Below, piece by piece: positions 14,494 to 21,644 of a stretch of 26,765 nucleotides of DNA (position 1 is its first letter; each line of letters begins with the position of its first letter). The notes under the pieces were generated by a model. That model was not told where the DNA came from and did not search any database. It worked only from the letters and a program-made list of their open reading frames with translations. Origin of the DNA: a virus; IMG/VR virus record IMGVR_UViG_3300042484_001286, positions 1-26,765 of that record, one strand, 5' to 3'. Both the position numbers and the translations under genes were made by a program.

Positions 14494-14501
14494 TATTTAT
14501 A
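14494..14501 (-). promoter_or_regulatory. T4-type late promoter (TATAAATA)
   Basis: A perfect TATAAATA octamer on the minus strand, 35 bases before the ATG of the RCC1-like gene and directly after the stop of the 50-residue gene. It is the only perfect copy seen in the window. It fits activation by gp33, gp55-type factor and sliding clamp. Confidence 0.8.
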
Positions 14502-14654
14502 CTAATTAAAATACACATTCCTGTGTGAATTTTTTATATTTTCCTGCTCCTTTATCTGTTTAGTCATCTCAATCAGTTCTTGCCTTACTCTTTCCCGATT
14601 GTGATATTCGTAGTATAGCCGCTGTTGTTTTGACATCATTCGCTTCTTGCTCAT
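14502..14654 (-). CDS. Small basic helical phage protein (50 aa)
   Basis: 50 residues, highly charged and helical: MSKKRMMSKQQRLYYEYHNR then ERVRQELIEMTKQIKEQE. The ribosome site is excellent (AAAGGAG, 5 bases before ATG). Amino-acid use is natural, unlike the overlapping reading frame. No cysteines or membrane segment. Its stop touches the late promoter box. Function unknown; a short coiled coil is plausible. Confidence 0.65.
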   Translation of the reverse strand: MSKKRMMSKQQRLYYEYHNRERVRQELIEMTKQIKEQENIKNSHRNVYFN

Positions 14655-14778
14655 CCGTTCTCCTTTGGTCTTTATTATACTTTTGGATTCGTTGAGCTTT
14701 TACTATGGGGACAATTTTATCATTGACACCTCGCCGTTTAGTTAATAGAACAGGAACTTGTGTATTCACGATTACCAT
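14569..14778 (-). CDS. Possible small protein overlapping the 50-aa gene (69 aa)
   Basis: 69 residues in a different frame from the preceding and next genes. Its ATG overlaps the stop of the FmdB-like gene (ATGGTAA). The first ~40 residues (MVIVNTQVPVLLTKRRGVND...) look like protein, but the last ~28 run opposite the better-supported 50-residue gene for 86 bases. The RBS is weak. It could be a real short gene whose end overlaps, or the N-terminal part of a gene broken by a frameshift near 14660. Confidence 0.4.
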   Translation of the reverse strand: MVIVNTQVPVLLTKRRGVNDKIVPIVKAQRIQKYNKDQRRTDEQEANDVKTTAAILRISQSGKSKARTD

Positions 14779-15053
14779 TCTCTAGGCAACTTTGTCTTGT
14801 GTGATTTGTGTAGTGTATTTCCTGGTACCGTATCTTTAATTCGTTGTATGACACCTTTCTCAAAGGCTGAATCGGCTGTTTTGGTACCTGGTACAGACAT
14901 ACGACCAACATCACCAAAAACTGGTAGGTTTTCGGCTGAATGGTATCGTTGTAGATGTGGATTGTTTTGTATGAACTCGTCTAACACCGTGTAGGACATA
15001 CGGTGTTCTTCAATTTGTTTGGTTTCTTTATTCAAAAAATCATAGGTTGGCAT
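14772..15053 (-). CDS. Small conserved phage protein, FmdB-like start without zinc cysteines (93 aa)
   Basis: 93 residues beginning MPTYDFLNKETKQIEEHRMS, which recalls the opening of FmdB-type regulatory proteins (MPTYxFxC...). However, it has no cysteines at all, so it cannot hold the usual zinc ribbon. NPHLQRYHSAENLPVFGDVG and a basic tail follow. Short proteins of this kind are common in aquatic T4-like phages; the function is unknown. TAATG overlap couples it to the preceding 196-residue gene. Confidence 0.75.
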   Translation of the reverse strand: MPTYDFLNKETKQIEEHRMSYTVLDEFIQNNPHLQRYHSAENLPVFGDVGRMSVPGTKTADSAFEKGVIQRIKDTVPGNTLHKSHKTKLPREW

Positions 15054-15643
15054 TAACTATACTCATGGGCAAGTGATTCATTCATTTTTCGGAACCATTC
15101 TTTCATAAAGACTGGCACTTCTCTTTTATTTATCTTACCTTTCCATGACCAAAGGTGTGATTTATTCATGCGATAATAGTTATGATAAGATTGTAATGAA
15201 TTACCTGGTACTTTACAGTCATCTGGCATGGCAGGTGTAGGACCAGTAAACGGACCAATTGGACAATTATCCGGTACCCGAGCCAAATCAGGTATCAATC
15301 GTGCCGTGGCATGAACTTTACCATAACGATATGTAAACTCTTTAAGTAATTCACACCACATATTATAGAGCCAAGTATAGTTCGCTTTGCTTTGGCGAAC
15401 CCATATGGCTGATGGATGGTTCATCATTGTAGGTTTCATCAATCGTTCTTCACGCTCATCTGGTAGTCGCCACCGTTTAATATTACGATTATTGGTTGTT
15501 TTACCAAGGTACATCTCACCATCAAGCACACGGTGTGCAGTAGAGAGCAACTGAGCATACTCAATCACCATTTTACAAACATGGCGGTCAACGTGCATTT
15601 CAGCACATTTCACGGGATTATTGTCTAGATAAAATATATTCAT
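15053..15643 (-). CDS. Conserved phage protein of unknown function (196 aa)
   Basis: 196 residues. Starts MNIFYLDNNPVKCAEMHVDR and continues HVCKMVIEYAQLLSTAHRVLD. Further marks are NHPSAIWVRQSKANYTWLY, CELLKEFTYRYGKVH and PGNSLQSYHNYYRMNK. I recognise this pattern (FYL..P..CA..H.D.H..KM..E..Q.L.T.HR) from many T4-like and other aquatic phages, always unnamed. Several conserved His, Cys and Asp near the N-terminus could bind metal or catalyse a reaction, but I cannot name it. It starts inside the stop of the upstream membrane gene (ATGA). Confidence 0.85.
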   Translation of the reverse strand: MNIFYLDNNPVKCAEMHVDRHVCKMVIEYAQLLSTAHRVLDGEMYLGKTTNNRNIKRWRLPDEREERLMKPTMMNHPSAIWVRQSKANYTWLYNMWCELLKEFTYRYGKVHATARLIPDLARVPDNCPIGPFTGPTPAMPDDCKVPGNSLQSYHNYYRMNKSHLWSWKGKINKREVPVFMKEWFRKMNESLAHEYS

Positions 15644-15924
15644 AACATTCTCATCAGGCCAATTGTATCAATAGTAGTAAGTAAAACGTAATTAGCGACC
15701 ATACCAAAAGATTTGCGAGTATAAGCAGCCCAACCATACATAGCACAACCGAGAATCCAAATTGGATATAGTATGAGTAACGGTGGGTTAGGAACGGTGA
15801 GAGCCATTGTAACAGAGCAACCAATAGAGATTGCCCATGCCAATAACTCCACGATAAAACGAAACTTATTTGATTTCCAATCATCACGAATCCAATCAAA
15901 CAGATTATAAAATAAATCGTTCAT
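15640..15924 (-). CDS. Small membrane protein with several hydrophobic helices (94 aa)
   Basis: 94 residues from the ATG at 15924, overlapping the previous stop as TGATG; a TTG at 15930 is the alternative. After a charged start (MNDLFYNLFDWIRDDWKSNK) there are two or three membrane segments (FIVELLAWAISIGCSVTMAL, PLLILYPIWILGCAMYGW and VANYVLLTTIDTIGLM). Similar proteins occur in T4-like aquatic phages. Function unknown; another reading frame of the same stretch is a shadow. Confidence 0.8.
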   Translation of the reverse strand: MNDLFYNLFDWIRDDWKSNKFRFIVELLAWAISIGCSVTMALTVPNPPLLILYPIWILGCAMYGWAAYTRKSFGMVANYVLLTTIDTIGLMRML

Positions 15925-16187
15925 CAACAATCATCAGAGCGAATCAAACTTTTCTTACCGTTAAAAATAGAATCAATATCATCTAAATCATCTTCTTTGG
16001 ATTCAGTCATTGAATTCCATTCTTCATTATTAACAACTTCTAAATGACCTTCGTCTAAATTATATCCACAACCTTGTAAGAAATATTGAAATTGTTCCAA
16101 TACATCTTCCAATCGAACTGCTTCAAATTCAAAGGTAGTTTTTGAATTGTTATAATTTTGTTCTTGAACAAATGTAAACTTACTCAT
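15924..16187 (-). CDS. Acidic hypothetical phage protein (87 aa)
   Basis: 87 residues: a beta-like start (MSKFTFVQEQNYNNSKTTFE, then FEAVRLEDVLEQFQYFLQGC) and an acidic stretch (TESKEDDLDDIDSIF) before a short basic end. No known family recognised. It is coupled to both neighbours by 4-base and 1-base overlaps, within a run of small conserved phage genes. Confidence 0.75.
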   Translation of the reverse strand: MSKFTFVQEQNYNNSKTTFEFEAVRLEDVLEQFQYFLQGCGYNLDEGHLEVVNNEEWNSMTESKEDDLDDIDSIFNGKKSLIRSDDC

Positions 16188-16453
16188 AGTTTTGGAATAT
16201 CCAATGAAAGGTCTTTAACTTTTGTTTTACCAAATTTCTTTTCAATGTCAGACGCTGATACAGTTTGCAAAACAAATTGCTTGAACTCAGCATAATCATT
16301 TGAAACTTTCATTGATACAGCACCACCATGGCCATCAGCCATAAACAATGCACAACCACCACCAACCAATGGTGCAATCTCAACGACTGCCTCTAGATTG
16401 ATAATTACGGGACACTTCTTATCTAACGAATTCACTTCAATTAACATGGTCAT
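16184..16453 (-). CDS. Hypothetical phage protein (89 aa)
   Basis: 89 residues: IEVNSLDKKCPVIINLEAVV, then EIAPLVGGGCALFMADG and AVSMKVSNDYAEFKQFVLQT. The mix of short strands followed by a helix suggests a small alpha/beta fold. I do not recognise a named family. AAAGGAG lies 7 bases before the ATG. The ATG overlaps the stop of the 55-residue gene (ATGA). Confidence 0.75.
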   Translation of the reverse strand: MTMLIEVNSLDKKCPVIINLEAVVEIAPLVGGGCALFMADGHGGAVSMKVSNDYAEFKQFVLQTVSASDIEKKFGKTKVKDLSLDIPKL

Positions 16454-16617
16454 GCTTCTTCTCCTTTGGGTTCACGAATCTTTGTAAACTTAGCCATCTT
16501 CTCAGATAGTTCAGCTTCAATATATGATTTTTTCCATAGACTTCTTTTATCTGGCGTCATGGTAGCCAGTAGTCGTTTTGCTGATTTACTTAATCGAAAA
16601 TCTTTATTTGGTTTCAT
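16450..16617 (-). CDS. Small basic phage protein (55 aa)
   Basis: 55 residues, Lys/Arg-rich and helical: MKPNKDFRLSKSAKRLLATM, then TPDKRSLWKKSYIEAELSEK. It links its neighbours by two ATGA overlaps, at both start and stop, which strongly supports it as a real gene although it is short. No domain recognised; nucleic-acid binding is possible from its charge only. Confidence 0.75.
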   Translation of the reverse strand: MKPNKDFRLSKSAKRLLATMTPDKRSLWKKSYIEAELSEKMAKFTKIREPKGEEA

Positions 16618-16889
16618 TTAATTGCCTTGATGGTTGTATCGGATCTATCACAATCTTTTACACGAATGAGATAAACAGTTTCATCAGAGTATGGACGAAC
16701 AAAGAAACATTCTCCTTTGATTGACCACACTAAATGATGTTGAATACTACCTTCTATTACAGCAATCGTTGGTGGTTTTCGTACCACATCAACCAAAGAA
16801 TACAATGAACCTAGGCAGGTCACAATCAAAGCAAACACAAACAAACCAATGGCGTGTTTGCCTACCCACGCATACAATTTATCAAACAT
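16614..16889 (-). CDS. Single-pass membrane protein (91 aa)
   Basis: 91 residues from the ATG at 16889, which overlaps the previous stop as TGATG; a longer in-frame start at 16970 would lie inside the upstream gene. One N-terminal membrane helix (about residues 12-32, AIGLFVFALIVTCLGSLYSL) is followed by a soluble part with short strands (VWSIKGECFFVRP, TVYLIRVKDCDRSD). It probably faces the periplasm. Function unknown. Confidence 0.75.
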   Translation of the reverse strand: MFDKLYAWVGKHAIGLFVFALIVTCLGSLYSLVDVVRKPPTIAVIEGSIQHHLVWSIKGECFFVRPYSDETVYLIRVKDCDRSDTTIKAIK

Positions 16890-17137
16890 CAAAATACTCC
16901 ATTCACATATAATAGATACAGTATAACAGATGCCAGAGCAAATGTCAAGAGGCCAATGGTAAAGAACCAAGAAACTTTACGGTAATATTCCACTTCTAAC
17001 TCTAACATATCACGCTGACCGAGTAACATAGGTTGGCACTCATCTTCACCGCCCATCATCTCTATGGTTTGTTTAGCATTGGCCAATCGTTGCTTGGCCT
17101 CATATAGGTAATAGTATGCTAACACGATTAGTCCCAA
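16889..17137 (-). CDS. Small two-helix membrane protein (up to 82 aa)
   Basis: Up to 82 residues: a short hydrophobic start (GLIVLAYYYLYEAKQRL), a polar middle (GGEDECQPMLLGQRDML) and a clear membrane helix (WFFTIGLLTFALASVILYLL). No ATG start fits: TTG at 17137 or GTG at 17125 are the candidates, the latter with GGGA upstream. The beginning overlaps the end of the 226-residue gene. Function unknown. Confidence 0.6.
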   Translation of the reverse strand: MGLIVLAYYYLYEAKQRLANAKQTIEMMGGEDECQPMLLGQRDMLELEVEYYRKVSWFFTIGLLTFALASVILYLLYVNGVF

Positions 17138-17808
17138 AGGTTCTCATAATACTTACCAAACAATCTAAATGCGTTACGCTTTCTATCATTGTGTGCATTT
17201 AGTCCGTCCCAATCAACCTTAGGTCCAACATAGTTCTCGTCCCAAGGCAATTTATCACCACAATCGGTGTAATCAAAAAACTTGGATTCAGGATCATCAG
17301 CAACTTTCTGTTCAAAAGCCCAAATCATTTCATCGAGAACCCATGCCCAGCGTTTATGAATTAAATCATCCTCGTCCATGTCCAACATTTGGATATCAGG
17401 ATTAGAATGGCGTTTTGATTTTGCTTTTCTTTTAGGTCCACGCAACTCAGCAGGCACATCTTCATCATCAATCCATGGCGAACCATGTGATTCTTCTCTC
17501 AATTGCTTGAGCATTGGTAGAATGATATAAGACAAGGTGTAATCCATTGACCATGTATCATAGCGGTCAATCCTCACATACTTAATTGGTGGGTGAATAA
17601 AGTCGAGCACAACACGAATGGCCACACAAATAGGTTTAATATACTTTGTGTATTTCTCAACCCATACAGGATGATCCACATAATCTTCATCGGCAATTAC
17701 ACCTTTACTACGACCACATTTACTCCAATCTGTCCAAAAAAAGATATACTCAAAAACAGTATGTGGAGAAATCCAATGGCTACGATAACCACTTAAATAA
17801 ACTTTCAT
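17128..17808 (-). CDS. Widely conserved phage protein of unknown function (226 aa)
   Basis: 226 residues. Starts MKVYLSGYRSHWISPHTVFE and carries VRIDRYDTWSMDYTLSYIIL, then PMLKQLREESHGSP, IDDEDVPAELRG, HKRWAWVLDEMIWAFEQK and a C-terminal FRLFGKYYENLWD. I recognise this set of motifs from many tailed phages of diverse hosts, in which it is unnamed. The invariant Asp/Trp/His clusters suggest an enzyme or nucleotide binder, but there is no assigned function. AAGG precedes the ATG. It lies 4 bases after the epimerase stop. Confidence 0.87.
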   Translation of the reverse strand: MKVYLSGYRSHWISPHTVFEYIFFWTDWSKCGRSKGVIADEDYVDHPVWVEKYTKYIKPICVAIRVVLDFIHPPIKYVRIDRYDTWSMDYTLSYIILPMLKQLREESHGSPWIDDEDVPAELRGPKRKAKSKRHSNPDIQMLDMDEDDLIHKRWAWVLDEMIWAFEQKVADDPESKFFDYTDCGDKLPWDENYVGPKVDWDGLNAHNDRKRNAFRLFGKYYENLWD

Positions 17809-17812
17809 AATA

Positions 17813-18649
17813 TTATACCTTCAATAGTTGTGGTAATGTATAAACGGATTCCATATATGTAGAAGGATTATCCAATACACTATATTCTAAATCACCCGAG
17901 CGTCTTTGGCAATAGTTTACTTGAAAATCGCAATTGTTTACCAATTTAAAGGTATCTACCATTTGTCTAACAGTATGACCTTTACCATGGCCTAGATTCT
18001 CTAATGAATTGGCAGGTGTTTCAATTGCCTTTTGAATAGAATGGCATATTTCATTCACATGAACATAATCTCTAACAGGTGTGCCATCTGGTGTATTGTA
18101 ATCACCACCATATAAATTAAATACTCCTGTTTCTCTTGCTTTCATTAGATTATACATCAACCCATCCATATTAGTGGGTGAAATCCCATCAGACCCAATC
18201 ACATTATAAAATCTGAATGAAGTGAAAGTTTTTGTATTTTCAATGCAATATCTTCCTACTATATCTTCAGCACATCTTTTACTCAAAGCATATGGGTTGA
18301 TGGGATTAGCGGCTGTGCCTGTCGAAGCAAACACAAAATTCTTGTAATTTAAATTCGTTAATACATTATGTGTACCATTGATATTGGTATCATAATACTC
18401 GTATGGTTTTAATACTGATTCGTTTACTTTGACCAATGCAGCCAAATGAACCGCGGTATCAAACTCATCAGAATAACATAATTGATAACCATTCGTAATA
18501 TCATATTGAAGAAACTGTTTGGGTAACAAATAATCATTCAAACATGGTTTGATATCAGTACCAAACACCTCGTATCCTTCCTTTTTCAGGAGTTTTACAA
18601 GGTGTTGGCCAATGTAACCAGAACTGCCGGTTATCAATACTTTTTTCAT
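17813..18649 (-). CDS. NAD-dependent sugar epimerase (GalE-like SDR)
   Basis: 278 residues of the extended short-chain dehydrogenase type. The NAD-binding loop is GSSGYIG (8-14) with an acidic residue after strand 2 (TDIKP). VHLAALVKVNESV follows. The catalytic set is Ser/Thr at 109-110 (FASTGTA) and YxxxK at Y120-K124 (PYALSK), and a later RDYVHVNEIC. GalE-type enzymes swap the C4 hydroxyl of UDP-sugars; other sugar-nucleotide epimerases or dehydratases share these motifs. It is shorter than GalE (about 338 aa). It may feed nucleotide sugars to the glycosyltransferases at 6295-12590. The ATG overlaps the rubrerythrin stop (TAATG). Confidence 0.85.
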   Translation of the reverse strand: MKKVLITGSSGYIGQHLVKLLKKEGYEVFGTDIKPCLNDYLLPKQFLQYDITNGYQLCYSDEFDTAVHLAALVKVNESVLKPYEYYDTNINGTHNVLTNLNYKNFVFASTGTAANPINPYALSKRCAEDIVGRYCIENTKTFTSFRFYNVIGSDGISPTNMDGLMYNLMKARETGVFNLYGGDYNTPDGTPVRDYVHVNEICHSIQKAIETPANSLENLGHGKGHTVRQMVDTFKLVNNCDFQVNYCQRRSGDLEYSVLDNPSTYMESVYTLPQLLKV

Positions 18650-19089
18650 TAAGCTTGTTCTGCTTTATGTGCTTCTAATGTTTTACGGAACTTATTGGCA
18701 TGACTACGCTCTGCTTTGGCTAATGTTTCAAACCAATCAGCAATCTCATCAAAGCCTTCATCACGAGCGGTCTTTGCCATACCAGGATACATATCGCTGT
18801 ATTCATGGGTTTCACCGTGAATAGCGGACTCTAGCGCTTCTGCTACGGTTGCAGCCGATAGACCAGTACCTGGATCTCCAGCACCACCAATCAATAGATA
18901 TTCCATATGACCATGTGCGTGGCCTGTTTCACCTTCAGCGGTAGAACGGAACACAGCGGCTACATCTGGTGAGCCTGCTACATCGGCCATGTTTGCGAAA
19001 TACAAATAACGGCGATTAGCCTGTGATTCACCTGCAAATGCTTCTTTTAATGCTAATTCGGTACGAGTACCTTTTACTGATTTTGCCAT
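18649..19089 (-). CDS. Rubrerythrin (di-iron domain only)
   Basis: 146 residues making a four-helix di-iron bundle that, in rubrerythrins, reduces hydrogen peroxide. Ligands are all present at the classical numbers: E21 ([13 protein letters not shown]), E54 ([11 protein letters not shown]), E93 and E96 (HGETHEY), and E127 and H130 (AERSH). The C-terminal rubredoxin domain usual in rubrerythrin (total about 190 aa) is missing. A separate rubredoxin gene lies immediately upstream, separated by one base, so the pair probably replaces the fused form. Its codon use looks somewhat less AT-rich than its neighbours (many GCN, GGN codons), suggesting a distinct origin; not measured. AGGAGAAG precedes the ATG. 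Confidence 0.93.
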   Translation of the reverse strand: MAKSVKGTRTELALKEAFAGESQANRRYLYFANMADVAGSPDVAAVFRSTAEGETGHAHGHMEYLLIGGAGDPGTGLSAATVAEALESAIHGETHEYSDMYPGMAKTARDEGFDEIADWFETLAKAERSHANKFRKTLEAHKAEQA

Positions 19090-19090
19090 A

Positions 19091-19237
19091 CTACTTCTCC
19101 TTTACTATTGAATAATATTCATCTTTAAAACAACCACATTCTGGACAAGTAAAGAGGTCAGACAACTCCTCAAACTTGCCTTCTTTTTCATCATCGTGGA
19201 CATGGCCACAAACTAAACAAATATACTGCAATTCCAT
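19091..19237 (-). CDS. Rubredoxin (48 aa)
   Basis: 48 residues: MELQYICLVCGHVHDDEKEG then KFEELSDLFTCPECGCFKDE and YYSIVKEK. Two CxxC pairs (C7/C10 and C31/C34) in the C-x-x-C-G and C-P-x-C-G form make the classical Fe(S-Cys)4 site. LSDLFTCPECG...KDEY matches the family core. It would pass electrons to the rubrerythrin encoded one base downstream, giving peroxide defence. An AAAGGAGATAAT ribosome site precedes the ATG. The usual central aromatic residues are partly retained (Y5, F22, F29). Confidence 0.88.
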   Translation of the reverse strand: MELQYICLVCGHVHDDEKEGKFEELSDLFTCPECGCFKDEYYSIVKEK

Positions 19238-19282
19238 ATTATCTCCTTTAATAGTTAAAAACTAACAATAATATGTATACAT

Positions 19283-19311
19283 AGTTTATCACTATAATGT
19301 GGTTTTGTCTA
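19283..19311 (-). promoter_or_regulatory. Weak candidate promoter for rubredoxin-rubrerythrin
   Basis: Minus-strand TAGACA (5/6) and TAAACT (4/6) with 17-base spacing, in the AT-rich 106-base gap upstream of the rubredoxin gene. A TATAGT in the same gap has no matching -35. This gap is the natural place for a promoter, but the boxes are poor. Confidence 0.3.
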
Positions 19312-19343
19312 ATGATATTTTTATATGTTCCTAATCAATAAAA

Positions 19344-19637
19344 TCAATCATCATAACCTTCAGCCCAAGTTATTTTGGGATTATTTCTTTCATACAATTC
19401 AACCAAATCTTTTAAATTCCACATGAAATCGGTTTCAAAGGTACTCAACCATTTACTAAATCTACTCCAATCTTTAGCAAGCATTGGTGATAAACTAATC
19501 TCATCACCAAATTGTCCTAAATCTTCACCACGGCAATCAATACGACCGGCCGCATAAGTCCAAAGCTCAAGGCCTCGCTCTTCATACCATTGCTTATTGA
19601 CTGGTCCCATCCAGTTGGTACTATACCTCACAGGCAT
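19344..19637 (-). CDS. Hypothetical phage protein (97 aa)
   Basis: 97 residues, Trp-rich: MPVRYSTNWMGPVNKQWYEE, then YAAGRIDCRGEDLGQFGDEI and NLKDLVELYERNNPKITWAE. It seems to be a compact alpha/beta protein without signal or membrane segment. Overlaps the end of the preceding gene by 17 bases and uses AAGGAAT as RBS inside it. No family recognised. Confidence 0.75.
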   Translation of the reverse strand: MPVRYSTNWMGPVNKQWYEERGLELWTYAAGRIDCRGEDLGQFGDEISLSPMLAKDWSRFSKWLSTFETDFMWNLKDLVELYERNNPKITWAEGYDD

Positions 19638-19953
19638 AATTTAATTCCTTCCAATTTGTATTCTCAGGCATGATTTCAATTTTGTATTCAGCCTTATCAA
19701 TGAAATTGGCCAATACGCTACCACCATATCCGTTAGTGCCATAGCAATTCTTATGGCAACGATATACCGATCCAGAGGTACCATGAAATTCATAATAGTC
19801 ATCTACCAATTCAACTTTGACAATACCACTATTCATCTGCCACGAATCAGATCCGGCAAATCCGCCGAACCAACAGGCAAATACCTTGTATAACATTTCT
19901 TTATCAGTTGTAATCTTTATTACAACCCATCTATCAGGCGTATAATCACTCAT
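19621..19953 (-). CDS. Hypothetical phage protein (110 aa)
   Basis: 110 residues from the ATG at 19953, overlapping the previous gene end by 8 bases; an earlier start at 19968 is less likely. The sequence alternates strands and turns (RWVVIKITTDKEMLYKVFAC, FAGSDSWQMNSG, VELVDDYYEFHGTSGSVYRC). Three Cys are in the middle and one is near the end. No family recognised. Confidence 0.72.
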   Translation of the reverse strand: MSDYTPDRWVVIKITTDKEMLYKVFACWFGGFAGSDSWQMNSGIVKVELVDDYYEFHGTSGSVYRCHKNCYGTNGYGGSVLANFIDKAEYKIEIMPENTNWKELNYACEV

Positions 19954-20299
19954 TTTCTTTTTTCTCAATCTTAATCATTTGACCATTCATGAATAGAGCT
20001 TTGTATTCTATCCATGCATCTTGCTTCCATGATTCTTGTTTATCTTCTAATGCAGCACGATAAAATCGAATTAAACCATCAAAATCATGGCAACACACCC
20101 AGCGTTCATTAAACTGCCTGAGGTGGCCACCAAGAAATCCTTCACCATCTACCCACTCAGCATCATAATCTTCATGCCACAAGAATAAATGGCCAGAATC
20201 TTGGCTGTAATCAATCTTATATTTGTCCAACATTTGGCAAGGAGTATCTTTCGTCTGATACTCCTGTCCTTGATAGTGTATATAATCAAACATTCCCAT
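19946..20299 (-). CDS. Hypothetical phage protein, MGMFDYI type (117 aa)
   Basis: 117 residues starting MGMFDYIHYQGQEYQTKDTP. Many phage and bacterial proteins of unknown role begin MGMFD(T/Y)I, sometimes with zinc cysteines; here only C21 and the CC pair at about 69-70 occur, so a zinc ribbon is doubtful. A Trp-rich middle (LFLWHEDYDAEW) and Lys/Glu end follow. It begins right after the metallophosphoesterase stop. Confidence 0.75.
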   Translation of the reverse strand: MGMFDYIHYQGQEYQTKDTPCQMLDKYKIDYSQDSGHLFLWHEDYDAEWVDGEGFLGGHLRQFNERWVCCHDFDGLIRFYRAALEDKQESWKQDAWIEYKALFMNGQMIKIEKKENE

Positions 20300-21175
20300 T
20301 TAAATCTCCAAATATCTCAATTTAAATTCTTTTGCTCTTTGTTCATGACCAATATAACCACGAGGATTACAAACTACTCTCGTATCACCAATCATATAAT
20401 CAGATACATTATGCATATGACCATGAGTCCACATTTTAATTTGTGGCCGATCCAGTATAAACTCGGACAAATCAGAAGCAAACGCACCATTCATTAGTGT
20501 ATCATGCCTATAACACTCAGCAATACTAATTGGTGATGGTGCATGGTGTGTTACCACAACATACTGTTTTGTTTTATTCTCAGTAGCAATCTTTATGTAG
20601 TCCATCATTTTCTTGTGGTCTTCCACAGAATCTTCTGGTGACCACTTTGAAGGTGACTGATAATGATCCACAGTTTTAACAACTAGTGTGCCATCTTTGT
20701 TTCGCTCACTCTCATGGTAAACATTTCTTTTATGTTGAACCATACGATTACTATTTTTAATTACTTGAAAATCACTCATACCTTTGTTGCAATGCCATAA
20801 GGTCAATGGATCACCTTTGTTCATATCAGTCCATAATGTACCAGCAACAAAGGTCACGCCATCATGTTCCAATGTTTCTTTTTCTAAGATATGAATGTTT
20901 GGTAAATCGGCCAATTCAGCCTTCAATCTATCATATGTGTTAGCAACATCAAAATTATAATGCTCGTGATTACCCATAATGTAAACTACATGGGGAAATT
21001 GAAACGAACACCGCTTAAAGAAATCTTTAACCTTCATTCTTTCTTTTGGCTTATTCTTAAATTGACTGGCGGTACAGATGTCACCACTCAAAACGAGAAC
21101 GTCAGCATTCTCCTCATTCTTTAAAAAGAGGTCACCGAATTCCAAGTGAATATCGGATGCTAACGCAATCTTCAT
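20300..21175 (-). CDS. Calcineurin-like metallophosphoesterase
   Basis: 291 residues with the full metallophosphoesterase motif set: DIH (D8, H10), LVLSGD (D32), YIMGNHEHY (N69-H70), VVTHHAPS and TGHMH-like WTHGHMHN. It hydrolyses a phosphoester with a two-metal site. Phage members include nucleic-acid and cyclic-nucleotide phosphoesterases, and the substrate cannot be told here. There is a ~50-residue insertion (KRNVYHESERNKDG to EDSVEDH) between the Asn-His and His-His motifs. The ATG overlaps the stop of the previous gene (TAATG). The next gene begins at the following base. Confidence 0.9.
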   Translation of the reverse strand: MKIALASDIHLEFGDLFLKNEENADVLVLSGDICTASQFKNKPKERMKVKDFFKRCSFQFPHVVYIMGNHEHYNFDVANTYDRLKAELADLPNIHILEKETLEHDGVTFVAGTLWTDMNKGDPLTLWHCNKGMSDFQVIKNSNRMVQHKRNVYHESERNKDGTLVVKTVDHYQSPSKWSPEDSVEDHKKMMDYIKIATENKTKQYVVVTHHAPSPISIAECYRHDTLMNGAFASDLSEFILDRPQIKMWTHGHMHNVSDYMIGDTRVVCNPRGYIGHEQRAKEFKLRYLEI

Positions 21176-21399
21176 TAATGTACCTGTTTTCTTTCTTGTT
21201 CAGTTTCACCAATAATATCTTTTGGTGATTCTAATAGTTTTAAATAATCTTCTTCTATGTTAGCCTGTTTGGCCAACCATGTTAATCGTGCCAATATAAT
21301 GGCAGTCAGATTCAATGGATGAATTTCAAATGTGGTCAACCATTTTAATATTTCGGTGTCCACATCCAATGCCAATTGTTCCAACATTTCATCGTCCAC
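21175..21399 (-). CDS. Small conserved helical phage protein (74 aa)
   Basis: 74 residues, almost all helix (MLEQLALDVDTEILKWLTTF, NLTAIILARLTWLAKQANIE). The start is GTG at 21399, overlapping the preceding TAG stop (TAGTG); an ATG at 21387 is the alternative. The repeated Leu/Trp pattern fits a small helical bundle. Function unknown. Confidence 0.7.
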   Translation of the reverse strand: MDDEMLEQLALDVDTEILKWLTTFEIHPLNLTAIILARLTWLAKQANIEEDYLKLLESPKDIIGETEQERKQVH

Positions 21400-21644
21400 T
21401 ATTTTTTCTCCATAATATGTTTGATAACAATATTGGCTTCAGGAAATCCTTGTTTCTCTCTACTTTCAACTGCCGCTTCAATTAGATTGAATTGTGTTTC
21501 ATGTAACATTGATAGAAATTTAGGAATATCAGCCCGATTCATTTGTATACGAATAGGTTTTTGTGGCATTGAATACACTTTGCCATATCTGGTTTTTCCA
21601 TTGGATGAAATATATTTACTATATTCTGGTTTATCGTTTGGCAT
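21399..21644 (-). CDS. Hypothetical phage protein (81 aa)
   Basis: 81 residues: a basic, polar start (MPNDKPEYSKYISSNGKTRY), then MPQKPIRIQMNRADIPKFLS and a helix (MLHETQFNLIEAAVESREKQ). Coupled to its neighbours by a 14-base overlap and a TAGTG overlap. No family recognised. Confidence 0.72.
   Translation of the reverse strand: MPNDKPEYSKYISSNGKTRYGKVYSMPQKPIRIQMNRADIPKFLSMLHETQFNLIEAAVESREKQGFPEANIVIKHIMEKK

Noticed and set aside
14680-14690. TATAAT in the minus strand near 14682
   Set aside because: No -35 box at 15-19 bases and it is inside coding sequence.
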